Shown here: piece by piece, positions 29,438 to 38,293 of the stretch
Numbering within the stretch: the first letter of the stretch is position 1
Layout: every line of letters begins with the position of its first letter
NCBI RefSeq assembly: GCF_021352225.1
Contig: NZ_JAAUVI010000003.1
Coordinates: forward strand, 248,001-312,000
DNA: 64,000 nucleotides
Direction: 5' to 3'
DNA from: Methylobacterium sp. C25
Lineage (GTDB): Bacteria > Pseudomonadota > Alphaproteobacteria > Rhizobiales > Beijerinckiaceae
The notes under the pieces: model-generated
The model's database searches: none
The model's input: the letters and a program-made list of their open reading frames with translations, nothing else
Told to the model about the DNA's origin: nothing
Position numbers and translations under genes: made by a program

Positions 29438-30983
29438 CGGTCAGAGTTTCCACCAGGGTTTCACCGGCCGCGACGCTTTCGGCCGCAAGGAGGCATTCCG
29501 CGAGGGTCGTCAGCGTATGATAGCGAGCAGCCTGCCCCGGGAAGTCGCGGCGCCAGTGGCCTCCGCGACTCTCTTTGCGAGAAAGAGCACACACGGCGAT
29601 CATCAGGCCGGTGAGCGCAGCATCGGACCCAGTTTTCGCGAGTTCACGCAGGCGGTGGATCGCGGCACGCAGACCCCCGTCGTCACGTACGACACCGACC
29701 TGGCGCTCCATCAGGGCACGCACCTCCGGCAACGCGCGGCCATCATCACTGCGACGCCGCTCGGGCATCGTCGCCTCGCCGATCAGAGATGAGGGTGGCG
29801 CTGCCTCTATCGAGGCGGCGATCGGTCCGGAAAAGGCGAGGGCTTCGAGGAGCGAGTTGCTGGCCAGACGATTGGCGCCGTGCAGGCCCGTCGAGGCGAC
29901 CTCGCCGCACGCCCAAAGACCCGGGACGTCGGTTCGTCCTTCGTCGTCAACGAGGACGCCGCCCATGTGATAGTGCGCAGCCGGCCGAACTGGGATCGGC
30001 TGGCGCGCCGGATCGATGCCGAGCCCGGCGCAGAGGCCGGCCACGGTGGGGAAACGCTGCGTCATCGCCATGCCGAGATCGCCGCGCGTGTCGAGAAAGA
30101 CCTCACGGCCATCAGTCTGGGCCTGGAAGATGGCACGGGCGACGACGTCGCGCGGAGCGAGATCGCCCCCGCTGATCCCGGCCATCACACGTCCGCCATC
30201 GCCATCGACGAGGGCAGCGCCCTCACCACGCAGGGCCTCGGTGGCCAGCGGCATCGGGTCGGCGCCGGCGGCGATGGCCGTCGGGTGGAACTGCACGAAT
30301 TCGAGATCCCGCAGGGTCGCGCCGGCGCGTGCCGCCAGCAGCAGCCCGCTGCCGGTCGCCCCGCGCGGATTGGTGGTGGCGGCATAGAGGCCGCCGACGC
30401 CACCCGTGGCGAGCACTACGGCGCGGGCCGGCAGGCGGAAAGCCGCGCCGTCGGCCTCGCAGACCAGGCCGCAGACCGCGCCGTTCGCGTCCTGCATCAA
30501 GGCCTTGGCTTCGGCGACGAGCACGTCGATCGACGGCGTCGCGCGCGCGGCCCGCACCAGCCCTTCGAGGACGGTGGCGCCGGTGGAATCCCCGCGACCG
30601 CGCACGATCCGGCGGCGGCTATGGGCCGCTTCCAGCCCGAGGGCGAGACCGCCTTCATCATCGCGGTCGAAGGCGACGCCGATCCCGACGAGCCAGTCGA
30701 TCAGGCCCGGGGCCGCGCTCGCGACGGCGAGCGCGACATCCGGCTCGGTCAGCCCGGCGCCGGCCGCCTCGGTATCAGCTGCGTGGAGGGCCGGCGCGTC
30801 GTCGGCGCCGATCGCGGCGGCGATGCCGCCCTGGGCCCAGCCGGTGGCGGTGCCGTCACCGAGGGGAGCGGCGGTGACGAGGGTCACTGGCCGGGGCGCC
30901 AGGCGCAGGGCCGTGGCGAGGCCGGCGACGCCCGCACCGACCACGATCACGCGGTCGGCGGGGCTGCGCGAGACGATGCTCAT
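29430..30983 (-). CDS. nadB: L-aspartate oxidase
   Basis: NadB oxidises aspartate to iminoaspartate using FAD. The 517-residue product has the N-terminal dinucleotide motif VVGAGVAGLATAL, the active-site segment HYHMGGVLVDDEGRTDVPGL and GEVASTGLHGANRLASNS near the flavin. It begins only 4 nt after nadA ends and overlaps nadC, so the three are one operon. Confidence 0.96.
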   Translation of the reverse strand: MSIVSRSPADRVIVVGAGVAGLATALRLAPRPVTLVTAAPLGDGTATGWAQGGIAAAIGADDAPALHAADTEAAGAGLTEPDVALAVASAAPGLIDWLVGIGVAFDRDDEGGLALGLEAAHSRRRIVRGRGDSTGATVLEGLVRAARATPSIDVLVAEAKALMQDANGAVCGLVCEADGAAFRLPARAVVLATGGVGGLYAATTNPRGATGSGLLLAARAGATLRDLEFVQFHPTAIAAGADPMPLATEALRGEGAALVDGDGGRVMAGISGGDLAPRDVVARAIFQAQTDGREVFLDTRGDLGMAMTQRFPTVAGLCAGLGIDPARQPIPVRPAAHYHMGGVLVDDEGRTDVPGLWACGEVASTGLHGANRLASNSLLEALAFSGPIAASIEAAPPSSLIGEATMPERRRSDDGRALPEVRALMERQVGVVRDDGGLRAAIHRLRELAKTGSDAALTGLMIAVCALSRKESRGGHWRRDFPGQAARYHTLTTLAECLLAAESVAAGETLVETLTDA

Positions 30984-30987
30984 GGCG

Positions 30988-32031
30988 TCAGGACTTCAGA
31001 ACGGGCGAGACCACTGGGGTCGGCTTGACCGCGAGCATGCGCTCGACGGCAAGCCGCGCGCGATCGGCGAGCGCCGGCTCGACGGTGACCTCGTGGGTCA
31101 TCGTCTCCAGCGCGCGACGGATGTTGCGCAGCGACATCCGCTTCATGTGCGGGCACATGTTGCAGGGCTTGATGAACTCGATGTCCGGGTTCGCCACGGC
31201 AATGTTGTCGGCCATCGAGCACTCGGTCACCAGCACGACCTGCGACGGGCGCTTCTCGGTGACGAAGTTCATCATCATCGCGGTGGAGCCGGAAAAGTCG
31301 GACGCATCCACCACTTCCGGCGGGCATTCCGGATGGGCGATCACGGTCACGCCGGGGTAGCTGTCGCGCACGGCAGCGATGTCGTCGGGCGTGAAACGCT
31401 CGTGGACCTCGCAATGGCCGGCCCAGGTCAGCATCTCGACCTCGGGCACCTGCTGCTGGACGTTGCGGGCGAGGAATTCGTCTGGGATCATCAGAACCCG
31501 CGGCGCGCCGAGCGCCCGCACGACGTCCGCGGCGTTGCCTGACGTGCAGCAGACGTCCGACTCGGCCTTCACCGCGGCGGAGGTGTTGACGTAGGTCACT
31601 ACCGGCACGCCCGGGTATTTCCGCTTGAGTGCGCGCACATCCTCGGCTGTGATCGAGTCGGCTAGCGAGCAACCAGCGCCCATATCCGGGATCAGGACGG
31701 TCTTTTCCGGATTCAGGATCTTGGCCGTCTCGGCCATGAAGTGGACGCCGGCGAGCACGATCACGTCTGCATCGACCGTCACGGCCTCACGGGCGAGCGC
31801 GAGGCTGTCGCCGACGATGTCGGACACCGTGTGGAAGATTTCCGGCGCCTGGTAGTTGTGGGCCAGGATCACGGCGTTGCGCTCGCGCTTCAGCCGGAGA
31901 ATTGCCTCGATATCCGGGGCAAGCGCCGGCCATTCGATCGCCGGGATATGCCGGCTGACGCGAGCATAGAGATCCGGAAGCGGCAGACCGTCGAAGCGGG
32001 GGTCCCGCTGCAGGGCTGAGGTCGCTGCCAT
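30988..32031 (-). CDS. nadA: quinolinate synthase
   Basis: NadA condenses iminoaspartate with dihydroxyacetone phosphate to quinolinate using an oxygen-sensitive 4Fe-4S cluster. The 347-residue protein shows cysteine-bearing motifs [17 protein letters not shown] and [14 protein letters not shown], and [20 protein letters not shown] near the N-terminus. The ATG at 32031 has AAAGGAG at ideal spacing. A palindrome lies 14-30 bp upstream and would block transcription or ribosome loading if bound. Confidence 0.96.
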   Translation of the reverse strand: MAATSALQRDPRFDGLPLPDLYARVSRHIPAIEWPALAPDIEAILRLKRERNAVILAHNYQAPEIFHTVSDIVGDSLALAREAVTVDADVIVLAGVHFMAETAKILNPEKTVLIPDMGAGCSLADSITAEDVRALKRKYPGVPVVTYVNTSAAVKAESDVCCTSGNAADVVRALGAPRVLMIPDEFLARNVQQQVPEVEMLTWAGHCEVHERFTPDDIAAVRDSYPGVTVIAHPECPPEVVDASDFSGSTAMMMNFVTEKRPSQVVLVTECSMADNIAVANPDIEFIKPCNMCPHMKRMSLRNIRRALETMTHEVTVEPALADRARLAVERMLAVKPTPVVSPVLKS

Positions 32032-32044
32032 GGCAAGCTCCTTT

Positions 32045-32061
32045 ATGCTCATAATGAGCAT
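32045..32061. promoter_or_regulatory. candidate NAD-synthesis operator 1
   Basis: A perfect 17-bp palindrome, ATGCTCAT-A-ATGAGCAT, directly upstream of the nadA ribosome site. It shares outer half-sites and length with the second site 57 bp away. A predicted alphaproteobacterial NAD regulator (NadQ-type) is a reasonable candidate binder, but the regulator gene is not in this window. Confidence 0.6.
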
Positions 32062-32100
32062 TGTGCCGCCTAAGTTAGGAGCGAGTCTCGGCCTTGTCCA

Positions 32101-32123
32101 GATATGCTGAGACTGAGCATATC
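32101..32123. promoter_or_regulatory. candidate NAD-synthesis operator 2
   Basis: GATATGCT-GAGACTG-AGCATATC, a 23-bp palindrome with one mismatched pair. The core ATGCT...AGCAT has the same 17-bp length as site 1. Confidence 0.55.
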
Positions 32124-32124
32124 G

Positions 32125-32141
32125 TTTTTGCGACGCAAAAA
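32125..32141. promoter_or_regulatory. third palindrome upstream of nadA
   Basis: TTTTTGCG-A-CGCAAAAA is a perfect 17-bp palindrome of different sequence right next to operator 2. It could be another regulator's site or a promoter-proximal structure. Confidence 0.35.
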
Positions 32142-32277
32142 TCCGATGCGGCGCAACACCGCCCGCCGAAGGCTCAAACTGTTTACGAAGCGTCCGTTTT
32201 CACCGCAGCGTAGACTGGTCCGACATACCGTCACGACGCGTTGAGAGCTGGGACCATCTCAGCGATCACTGGGGCGC

Positions 32278-33078
32278 CTATCGCGCAGGCAGACCGGGAT
32301 CGAGGGCGGGCAACTCGTTTGCGGGAAGGCCGCCAGCACTGGCCTGTTGCGCGGGAGCAGCGTCGAGGCCGCGGGCACGGTTGGCCAGGGCCACAGTCAG
32401 CTTTTCCGCCGGCTCGGCGCCCATCACTGCAAGGACCTCAGCCATCTTGCGGGGGTTCATCGCCAGCACGATCGGCACCAGTACGTCGAGGCCGAGCCGG
32501 TCGAAGACGCGGGCGGCGTCCTTCGGCTTCATCGTCTCATACATGGTGACGATGCTCTTGAGCCCGGCACGCTCGGCTTCGGCCTTCTTCGCGCCGTTGA
32601 GATCGGCCTTGTCCTCGGCCTGCTGCAGCGTCGAGACGCCGGTTTCGAGCTTCTTCTCAGCCTCGCCGAGCATCTTTTCGCGAAGATCGAGTTCGTCGGC
32701 GCGCTGCTTGAGGGTGTCGCGGCGGTTCGCGAGCTTTTCGAGGATGGCGCGCTCGGTCGGCGAGACCAGCTCCTTCGCGGCCGGCTGATAGACCGGCGGC
32801 TCGGCCGGTGTGGCGGCCTCGGCGGCCTTTTCCTTCGGCGTGATCGAGCCCGTGGTCGTCGGGTCCAGCAGCTCGTAGCCGGCGCGGGAGAAGTCGGGTG
32901 GCGGGGCGCCCTCATTGAAGAGTGCGGTCAGTTTCAGGACGAGAAGTCCCACCGCCGCCATGGTGACGGCATCGATCAGGCGGAACGGCCGCGCGGGCAG
33001 CTGCGCCAGAACCGTAAGCCGGCGGCGCGGCTTGGCCTTCGCGGGCTTCGCCTTGGCTTGCGCCGTCTTGGTGCTCAT
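32278..33078 (-). CDS. motE: MotE-type flagellar protein
   Basis: A 266-residue protein with a basic cytoplasmic N-terminus, one membrane helix near residues 36-54, a coiled-coil (about 105-170) and a C-terminal MgtE-N-like domain (MYETMKPKDAARVFDRLGLD, then MNPRKMAEVLAVM). In Sinorhizobium, MotE is a periplasmic chaperone needed for the motility protein MotC. The architecture and flagellar context match. It overlaps the preceding gene as ATGA. Confidence 0.85.
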   Translation of the reverse strand: MSTKTAQAKAKPAKAKPRRRLTVLAQLPARPFRLIDAVTMAAVGLLVLKLTALFNEGAPPPDFSRAGYELLDPTTTGSITPKEKAAEAATPAEPPVYQPAAKELVSPTERAILEKLANRRDTLKQRADELDLREKMLGEAEKKLETGVSTLQQAEDKADLNGAKKAEAERAGLKSIVTMYETMKPKDAARVFDRLGLDVLVPIVLAMNPRKMAEVLAVMGAEPAEKLTVALANRARGLDAAPAQQASAGGLPANELPALDPGLPAR

Positions 33079-33557
33079 GCGGCCTTGGCCCGTAGCCGGT
33101 CGAGGGCCCGTTCGGACATGGCATGGGCGGCCGCGAGTGCCACGTCGAGCCGTTCGCTGGTGGAGACCGACCGCACCGCCACGGTTGCAGGCGAAGCCAC
33201 CGGTTCGGACTCACGGCGCACTGCATGGCGCCCGGCCTGCGAGACAATGGCGCCGATGCGCGAGATCACCCCTTCGCCGGCTTCGACATGATCCTCGAGT
33301 CGCGTTGCTGCGCGCTCGGCGGAGTCGAGGCGCTCGGAGAGGCCGCGGTCGCACTCGTCGAGTGCGGCGCGCAGGCCAGCGATGGCCCGCTCGGCCGCCG
33401 CGCTCGCCGTGACGAGGTCGCCGATGGTCTTCCGCATCGCGGGCTCGTCGGCTTTCATCGTGGCGATCCGCCGCGACAGCTTCACCGACGTGAGGATCGT
33501 CGCGACGAGCAGGACGGCGACGAGGGCGTCGGCGGCGAGGGTAATGAAGAGGGACAT
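33075..33557 (-). CDS. DUF6468-type flagellar-locus protein
   Basis: A 160-residue protein with one N-terminal membrane helix (residues 2-24) and a long alpha-helical, probably coiled-coil body. It matches the conserved small protein found between fliM and motE in alphaproteobacterial flagellar operons, assigned here to DUF6468 by context and architecture. Function unknown. It starts 7 nt after fliM and overlaps motE by 4 nt. Confidence 0.75.
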   Translation of the reverse strand: MSLFITLAADALVAVLLVATILTSVKLSRRIATMKADEPAMRKTIGDLVTASAAAERAIAGLRAALDECDRGLSERLDSAERAATRLEDHVEAGEGVISRIGAIVSQAGRHAVRRESEPVASPATVAVRSVSTSERLDVALAAAHAMSERALDRLRAKAA

Positions 33558-33564
33558 GGCCGTC

Positions 33565-34776
33565 TCAGCCGTCGGTTCGGTTGGAGGTGGCGGCCTCGAA
33601 GGCCTGCAGCGTCGTGCGAGAGCGGCGCAGCGGCCGCGCCACCTGGACGGCGATGTTGTCGTCGATCCGGCCGATGCGGCCCTGCGTCAGCGCCCAGTCA
33701 CCGCAGCGAACGGTGATCAGATCGGAGGCCTTCTGCTCGAACATGATGGTGTCGCCGACCTTCAGCGCCATCACCTTGCGCAGCGGCATCGTCATCTCGT
33801 GGAGCACGGCGTCCATCCCGACATCGGCCTGCCAGATCTCGGTGGCGAGATGGCTTTCCCAGACGTGGTCGCGGCCGAGCTTCTCGCCCATGAAGCTCTG
33901 CATGAGCAGTTCACGGATCGGCTCGATGGTCGCGTAGGGAAACAGGATCTGCAGGCCGCCGCCTCGGCCGTCCATATCGAGCTTCAGGTTGATCAGGATG
34001 GCGGCGTTGGCCGGCCGCGTGATCGTGGCGAAGCGCGGGTTGGTCTCGATGCGGTCGATCGAAAAACGCACCGGCGAGAGCGGCTGGAACGAGGCTTCGA
34101 GGTCGGTCAGGATGATCTCGACGAGGCGCCGGACCAGGCTCATCTCGATGGTGGTGAAGGGCCGGCCGTCGAGGCGCGTCGCCGACCCGCCGCGCTTGCC
34201 GCCGAGCAGCAGGTCGAGGGTCGAGTAGGCGAGCGTCTGCTCGACGGTGACGAGGCCCGAATTCTCCCAGGTATCCGCCTTGAACACGCCGAGCAGCGTC
34301 GGCAGCGGGATCGCGTTCAGATAGTCGCCGAAGCGGACCGAGGTGATGCCGTCGAGGGAGACTTCGACGTTGTCCTGGAAGAAGTTGCGCAAGCTCGTCG
34401 ACAGCAACCGGATCATCCGGTCGAAGACGATTTCGAGCATCGGCAGGCGTTCGTACTGGACGACGCCCGAATCCACGATGGCGCGCACGCCGCCGGCGCC
34501 CGAGGCCGACAGCTCGCGCAGCGAGAAGCCGAGAACCGCGTCGATCTCGTCCTGGACGAGGATGCGGTCGTTGCCGGCGAGCTCGGGGAGGTTTTCCGTC
34601 TCCCCGTCTTCGATCATCGTCGCCCATTCGGCGGCGACGTCACCGGTATTGTTGGTGGTGCCCTGTTCGGCGAGGGCCGCGCCCCATTCTTCGGCCAGCG
34701 AGGAATCGCCGCCGCCATTCTCGTTCTGCTCGATGAGCGCTGCCGCCCAGTCGTCTTCCTCGGGTTCGTCGGCCAT
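33565..34776 (-). CDS. fliM: flagellar motor switch protein FliM
   Basis: FliM binds CheY-P and, with FliG and FliN, sets rotation direction. The 403-residue product has an acidic N-terminal region of about 65 residues with two repeats of the type EEDDWAAALIEQ and AEEWGAALAEQ. The FliM middle domain (LLGVFKADTWENSGLVTVEQ) and a C-terminal SpoA-like region (MALKVGDTIMFEQ) follow. The repeated N-terminal AALxEQ segments are longer than in E. coli FliM. Confidence 0.94.
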   Translation of the reverse strand: MADEPEEDDWAAALIEQNENGGGDSSLAEEWGAALAEQGTTNNTGDVAAEWATMIEDGETENLPELAGNDRILVQDEIDAVLGFSLRELSASGAGGVRAIVDSGVVQYERLPMLEIVFDRMIRLLSTSLRNFFQDNVEVSLDGITSVRFGDYLNAIPLPTLLGVFKADTWENSGLVTVEQTLAYSTLDLLLGGKRGGSATRLDGRPFTTIEMSLVRRLVEIILTDLEASFQPLSPVRFSIDRIETNPRFATITRPANAAILINLKLDMDGRGGGLQILFPYATIEPIRELLMQSFMGEKLGRDHVWESHLATEIWQADVGMDAVLHEMTMPLRKVMALKVGDTIMFEQKASDLITVRCGDWALTQGRIGRIDDNIAVQVARPLRRSRTTLQAFEAATSNRTDG

Positions 34777-34811
34777 CGTCGTCTCGATCGCTTCTCTGGC
34801 GCCTGGGCCGG

Positions 34812-35360
34812 TTACTGGACGACGACGTCCTTGAAGAGCACCGCCTCTGCCTTGGCCGGGTGGATCGCGACGTTGACGCGCCGCAGGAGCTCTTCACGGA
34901 GACGGTAGAGGCCGGCCGAGCCGGAGATGTCGCTGGCGCGCAGCTCGCGCATGTAGGTTTGGAACGTGTCCTCGACGCGCGGAAGGAGTGGCTTCACCTC
35001 CTGCTCGACCAGGCTGTTCTTCAGTTCGAGCGCCACCTTGAGCTTGAGATAGCCGCCCTTCGACTGGCCCGGCTCGGGCGTGAGGTTTACGACGAGGTCA
35101 CGGACCTCGAGGAAGGCCACACCCATCTTCGGCGCGGCCGCGCCATGCCCGCCGCCGCCCTCGGCCGCGGGCGCGCCATGCGCGTCAGCCTGCTCACCGG
35201 AGGCCGCGGCCGGCTTCTTCATCATGAAATAGCCGCCACCGCCGCCGCCGAGCAGCAGGACGGCGGCCGCGACGATGATGATGAGCTTCTTCTTGGATTT
35301 CGGAGCCTCGGCGACGGCGCCTTCTTCGCCTTCAGGGGCCTTCTTGGGCTTCTTGGCCAT
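34812..35360 (-). CDS. fliL: flagellar basal-body-associated protein FliL
   Basis: A 182-residue single-pass membrane protein that supports stator function. Basic N-terminus, membrane helix near residues 25-44, a Gly/Ala/His-rich periplasmic linker, then the FliL domain (LEVRDLVVNLTPEPGQSKGGYLKLKVALEL) and the terminal VLFKDVVVQ. First gene of fliL-fliM-DUF6468-motE, divergent from flgF. Confidence 0.94.
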   Translation of the reverse strand: MAKKPKKAPEGEEGAVAEAPKSKKKLIIIVAAAVLLLGGGGGGYFMMKKPAAASGEQADAHGAPAAEGGGGHGAAAPKMGVAFLEVRDLVVNLTPEPGQSKGGYLKLKVALELKNSLVEQEVKPLLPRVEDTFQTYMRELRASDISGSAGLYRLREELLRRVNVAIHPAKAEAVLFKDVVVQ

Positions 35361-35575
35361 TCCGAACGCTCCTGAGACGCACCGCGCGGCGAAACACGGA
35401 TCGCGATGGCGCGACCTCGTGAGCCAAGCTTTTGCCGATCGTGGTTAACGCTCGATTAAGTACGGCAAATTCTGCCGAGTCGGACTTGCCGACGGCAGAG
35501 CGCGCAGGCCCCCATACCGATGCAGGCCTCGCGTTAACCATCTAAGCTTCAAGGGAAAAACGAGAAATCCTCACC

Positions 35576-35591
35576 TGGCACGGCTCGTGCG
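35576..35591 (+). promoter_or_regulatory. candidate sigma-54 promoter of flgF operon
   Basis: TGGCACGGCTCGTGCG has the invariant GG and GC of sigma-54 promoters with 10 bp between them, and a near-consensus TGGCAC. The predicted start, about 12 bp downstream of the GC, is about 33 bp before the flgF ATG. Confidence 0.5.
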
Positions 35592-35634
35592 GAGATGGTT
35601 CCGTATCGCTCGTCGGTTTGGGGCTTGGACATCC

Positions 35635-36375
35635 ATGCAGAACGCGCTCTTCGTCGGTGTCTCGTCCCAGGTGGCGCTCGCTCGTGAGCTCGACGTCATC
35701 GCCAACAACATGGCGAACGTCTCGACCACTGGCTTCAAGGCCCGTAGCGCCCGCTTCGAGGAATACCTGATGCCGACGGCCTCGGCCGACAGCTTCATGG
35801 GTTCAGACCGCCGTGTCTCCTACGTCGTCGATCAGGGAACGCCGCTCGACCTGAGCCAGGGCCCGATCGAGCCGGACGGGAACCCGATGCACGTCGCCGT
35901 GCGCGGCGACGCCTTCCTCGTCGTGAAAACTCCGGCCGGCGACCGCTTCACCCGCAACGGCGCCTTCGAGATCGATGCCAAGGGGACCATCGTGAACTCG
36001 GACGGCTACACCGTGCAGGGCGATGGCGGCCCGATCACCGTCAGCCAGCAGGAGACCGGCCTCGCCATCGCGCCGGACGGCACGGTTTCGACCAATCTCG
36101 GCATCCGCGGCCGGATCAAGCTCGTCACCTTCAAGAACCCGCACGCCCTCAAGAACGAGGGCGCGAACGTCTACTCGTCGACAGAGCAGCCCCGTCCCGC
36201 TGGCATCGACGGCCGCGTCGAACCCGGCGCGCTGGAGAAGTCGAACGTCAAGCCTGTGCTCGAGATGACCCGGCTGATGGACGTGAACCGCACCTACACG
36301 ACGGTGTCGAGCATCATCTCCCGCCTCGACGATCTGCGCGGCACGGCGATCCGCCGTCTCGCCGACGTCGCCTGA
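35635..36375 (+). CDS. flgF: flagellar basal-body rod protein FlgF
   Basis: FlgF is a proximal rod subunit. The 246-residue product opens MQNALFVGVSSQVALARELD and then has ANNMANVSTTGFKA, the rod/hook-family N-terminal helix and motif. It ends in the conserved C-terminal helix (LMDVNRTYTTVSSIIS). The start at 35635 gives the family N-terminus; sixteen codons further upstream are open but unlikely. First gene of flgF-flgG-flgA-flgH. Confidence 0.93.
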   Translation: MQNALFVGVSSQVALARELDVIANNMANVSTTGFKARSARFEEYLMPTASADSFMGSDRRVSYVVDQGTPLDLSQGPIEPDGNPMHVAVRGDAFLVVKTPAGDRFTRNGAFEIDAKGTIVNSDGYTVQGDGGPITVSQQETGLAIAPDGTVSTNLGIRGRIKLVTFKNPHALKNEGANVYSSTEQPRPAGIDGRVEPGALEKSNVKPVLEMTRLMDVNRTYTTVSSIISRLDDLRGTAIRRLADVA

Positions 36376-36400
36376 CCCCTAGCGCGAAGGAACACCTACG

Positions 36401-37192
36401 ATGCGCGCTCTCTACTCCGCCGCCACGGGCATGGCGGCCCAGGAACTCAACGTTCAGGTCATCTCCAACAACATCGCGAACTTGCGCACCACTGGCTACA
36501 AGCGTCAGCAGGTGCACTTCCAGGATTTGCTCTACCAGAACCTGCGCCGCGCCGGCTCCTCGACCTCGGACCAGAACACGATCCTGCCGGCGGGCCTCGC
36601 CCTCGGCTCGGGCGTAAAGACGACCTCGACGGCCCGCGCCATGGGCCAGGGCACCCTGACCTCGACGGAGAAGGACTACGACGTCGCCATCCGCGGCGAG
36701 GGCCTGTTCCGCATCCGCATGCCGGACGGGACCTACGGCTACACCCGCGACGGCTCGTTCGACCTCGACGCGCAGGGCAACCTCGTCAGCCGCGACGGCT
36801 ACCTGCTCGACCCATCGATCACCGTGCCGAACACCGCGACCTCGGTGACGATCTCGGCCATCGGCACCGTCCAGGCGACGCTGCCGGGCCAGACCGCCCC
36901 GCAGACGCTCGGCCAGTTCCAACTCGCGCGCTTCATCAACAAGGTCGGCCTAGAATCGATCGGCGACAACTTGTTCAAGGAGACCGCTGCCTCCGGCCCG
37001 GCCATCACTGGCCTGCCTGGCTCCGAGGGCTTCGGCAACCTGCAGCAGAGCTACCTCGAAGAGGCGAACGTCAACGCCGTCACCGAGATCTCGTCCCTGA
37101 TCGCCGCGCAGCGTGCCTACGAGATGAATTCCAAGGTCGTCACGGCGGCCGACCAGATGCTCTCCACCACGTCCCAGATGTTCCGCGGCTAA
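36401..37192 (+). CDS. flgG: flagellar basal-body rod protein FlgG
   Basis: The 263-residue distal rod subunit. MRALYSAATGMAAQELNVQ and ISNNIANLRTTGYKR form the N-terminal rod motif, and the C-terminus ISSLIAAQRAYEMNSKVV is characteristic of FlgG. It follows flgF by 25 nt. Confidence 0.96.
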   Translation: MRALYSAATGMAAQELNVQVISNNIANLRTTGYKRQQVHFQDLLYQNLRRAGSSTSDQNTILPAGLALGSGVKTTSTARAMGQGTLTSTEKDYDVAIRGEGLFRIRMPDGTYGYTRDGSFDLDAQGNLVSRDGYLLDPSITVPNTATSVTISAIGTVQATLPGQTAPQTLGQFQLARFINKVGLESIGDNLFKETAASGPAITGLPGSEGFGNLQQSYLEEANVNAVTEISSLIAAQRAYEMNSKVVTAADQMLSTTSQMFRG

Positions 37193-37206
37193 GGCTCGTG
37201 ATCCCG

Positions 37207-38259
37207 ATGCAGCCCCTGAAACAGCTCCGCCAGCCGCCCCTCCGCCGCGCGCCCGTTCCGACGCCCGGAATGATCGTTCGCGCCGTGCTCGCGGTCTCGG
37301 CCCTCGTCGCGGCCTCGCTCGCCCTGCCGTCGCTGGCGCGCGCCGACACGCTGCGCCTGCGCGGCGACATCACCGCCAAGGGCGACGTGCTGACGCTCGG
37401 GGACCTCATCGAGAACGCGCCCGCTTCCCTCGGTGCCCGGCCGTTGTTTCGCGCTCCAGCGCTCGGCACCTCCGGCACCATCCAGACCCGTCGCATCGCC
37501 GAGGCGGTGGACAAGCTCGCTCTCGGCTCGATCGACACCGGCGGCCGCAGCCAGATCCAAGTTCAGCGGGCCGCCCGCCGCGTCGGCCCGCCGGAGATCG
37601 AAGCTGCGCTGAAGCGCGCGCTCGCCACGAGCCAGGGCCTCGACGCGACCAACATCGCCATCCGCATCGACGGCGAGGCCACGCTGCTCGCGCCGGTGAG
37701 CCTCGACGGCCAGGCCAACGCCGTCGACGTAACCTACGAGGCGCGCTCGCACCGCGTCGCCGGCCTGATCGTGCTCGGCGACCGCCAAGCCTCTTTACGC
37801 GTCACCGGGCAGATGATCGAGATCCGCGAGGTCGCCGTCTTGACCCGCGCGCTCAATCGCGGCGAAGCCCTCACCGAAGCCGACATGGTGCTGGAGCGCC
37901 GCCCGCGCGAAGGCCTCGGCGCCGACACAGTCGGCAACGGCGCCAGTCTCGTGGGCCAGATCGCCCAGCGCAGCTTGAGCGCCGGCTCGGTCCTGCGGAC
38001 CGGCGACGCCGCACCACCCGAGCTCGTGCAGCGCGGCGACGCCGTCGCCATCGTCTTCGAGATGCCCGGCGTCTCTCTCTCGCTCACCGGCATCGCCAAC
38101 GAGGCAGGCCGCCTCGGTGCGTCCGTCTCGGTGACGAACCCGTCCTCCAAGAAGATCCTTCAGGCCACCGTGATCGGCCCTGGCCGCGTCTCGGTCGGAC
38201 CCGCCCGCAGCCAGCCGATCGTGCAGGCGAGCGCCTCCGCTCCCGCCCGCATCAACTGA
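37207..38259 (+). CDS. flgA: P-ring assembly chaperone FlgA
   Basis: FlgA helps assemble the FlgI P-ring in the periplasm. The 350-residue protein has a signal peptide (about residues 20-47) and a C-terminal SAF domain with RALNRGEALTEADMVLERRP and GQIAQRSLSAGSVL, the usual FlgA signature. A GTG nine bases upstream, nearer to an AAGG, is an alternative start. No flgI lies next to it in this window. Confidence 0.88.
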   Translation: MQPLKQLRQPPLRRAPVPTPGMIVRAVLAVSALVAASLALPSLARADTLRLRGDITAKGDVLTLGDLIENAPASLGARPLFRAPALGTSGTIQTRRIAEAVDKLALGSIDTGGRSQIQVQRAARRVGPPEIEAALKRALATSQGLDATNIAIRIDGEATLLAPVSLDGQANAVDVTYEARSHRVAGLIVLGDRQASLRVTGQMIEIREVAVLTRALNRGEALTEADMVLERRPREGLGADTVGNGASLVGQIAQRSLSAGSVLRTGDAAPPELVQRGDAVAIVFEMPGVSLSLTGIANEAGRLGASVSVTNPSSKKILQATVIGPGRVSVGPARSQPIVQASASAPARIN

Positions 38260-38293
38260 ACCCGTCCCTGTCTCGTCAGAGCGGCCCTTGTCC

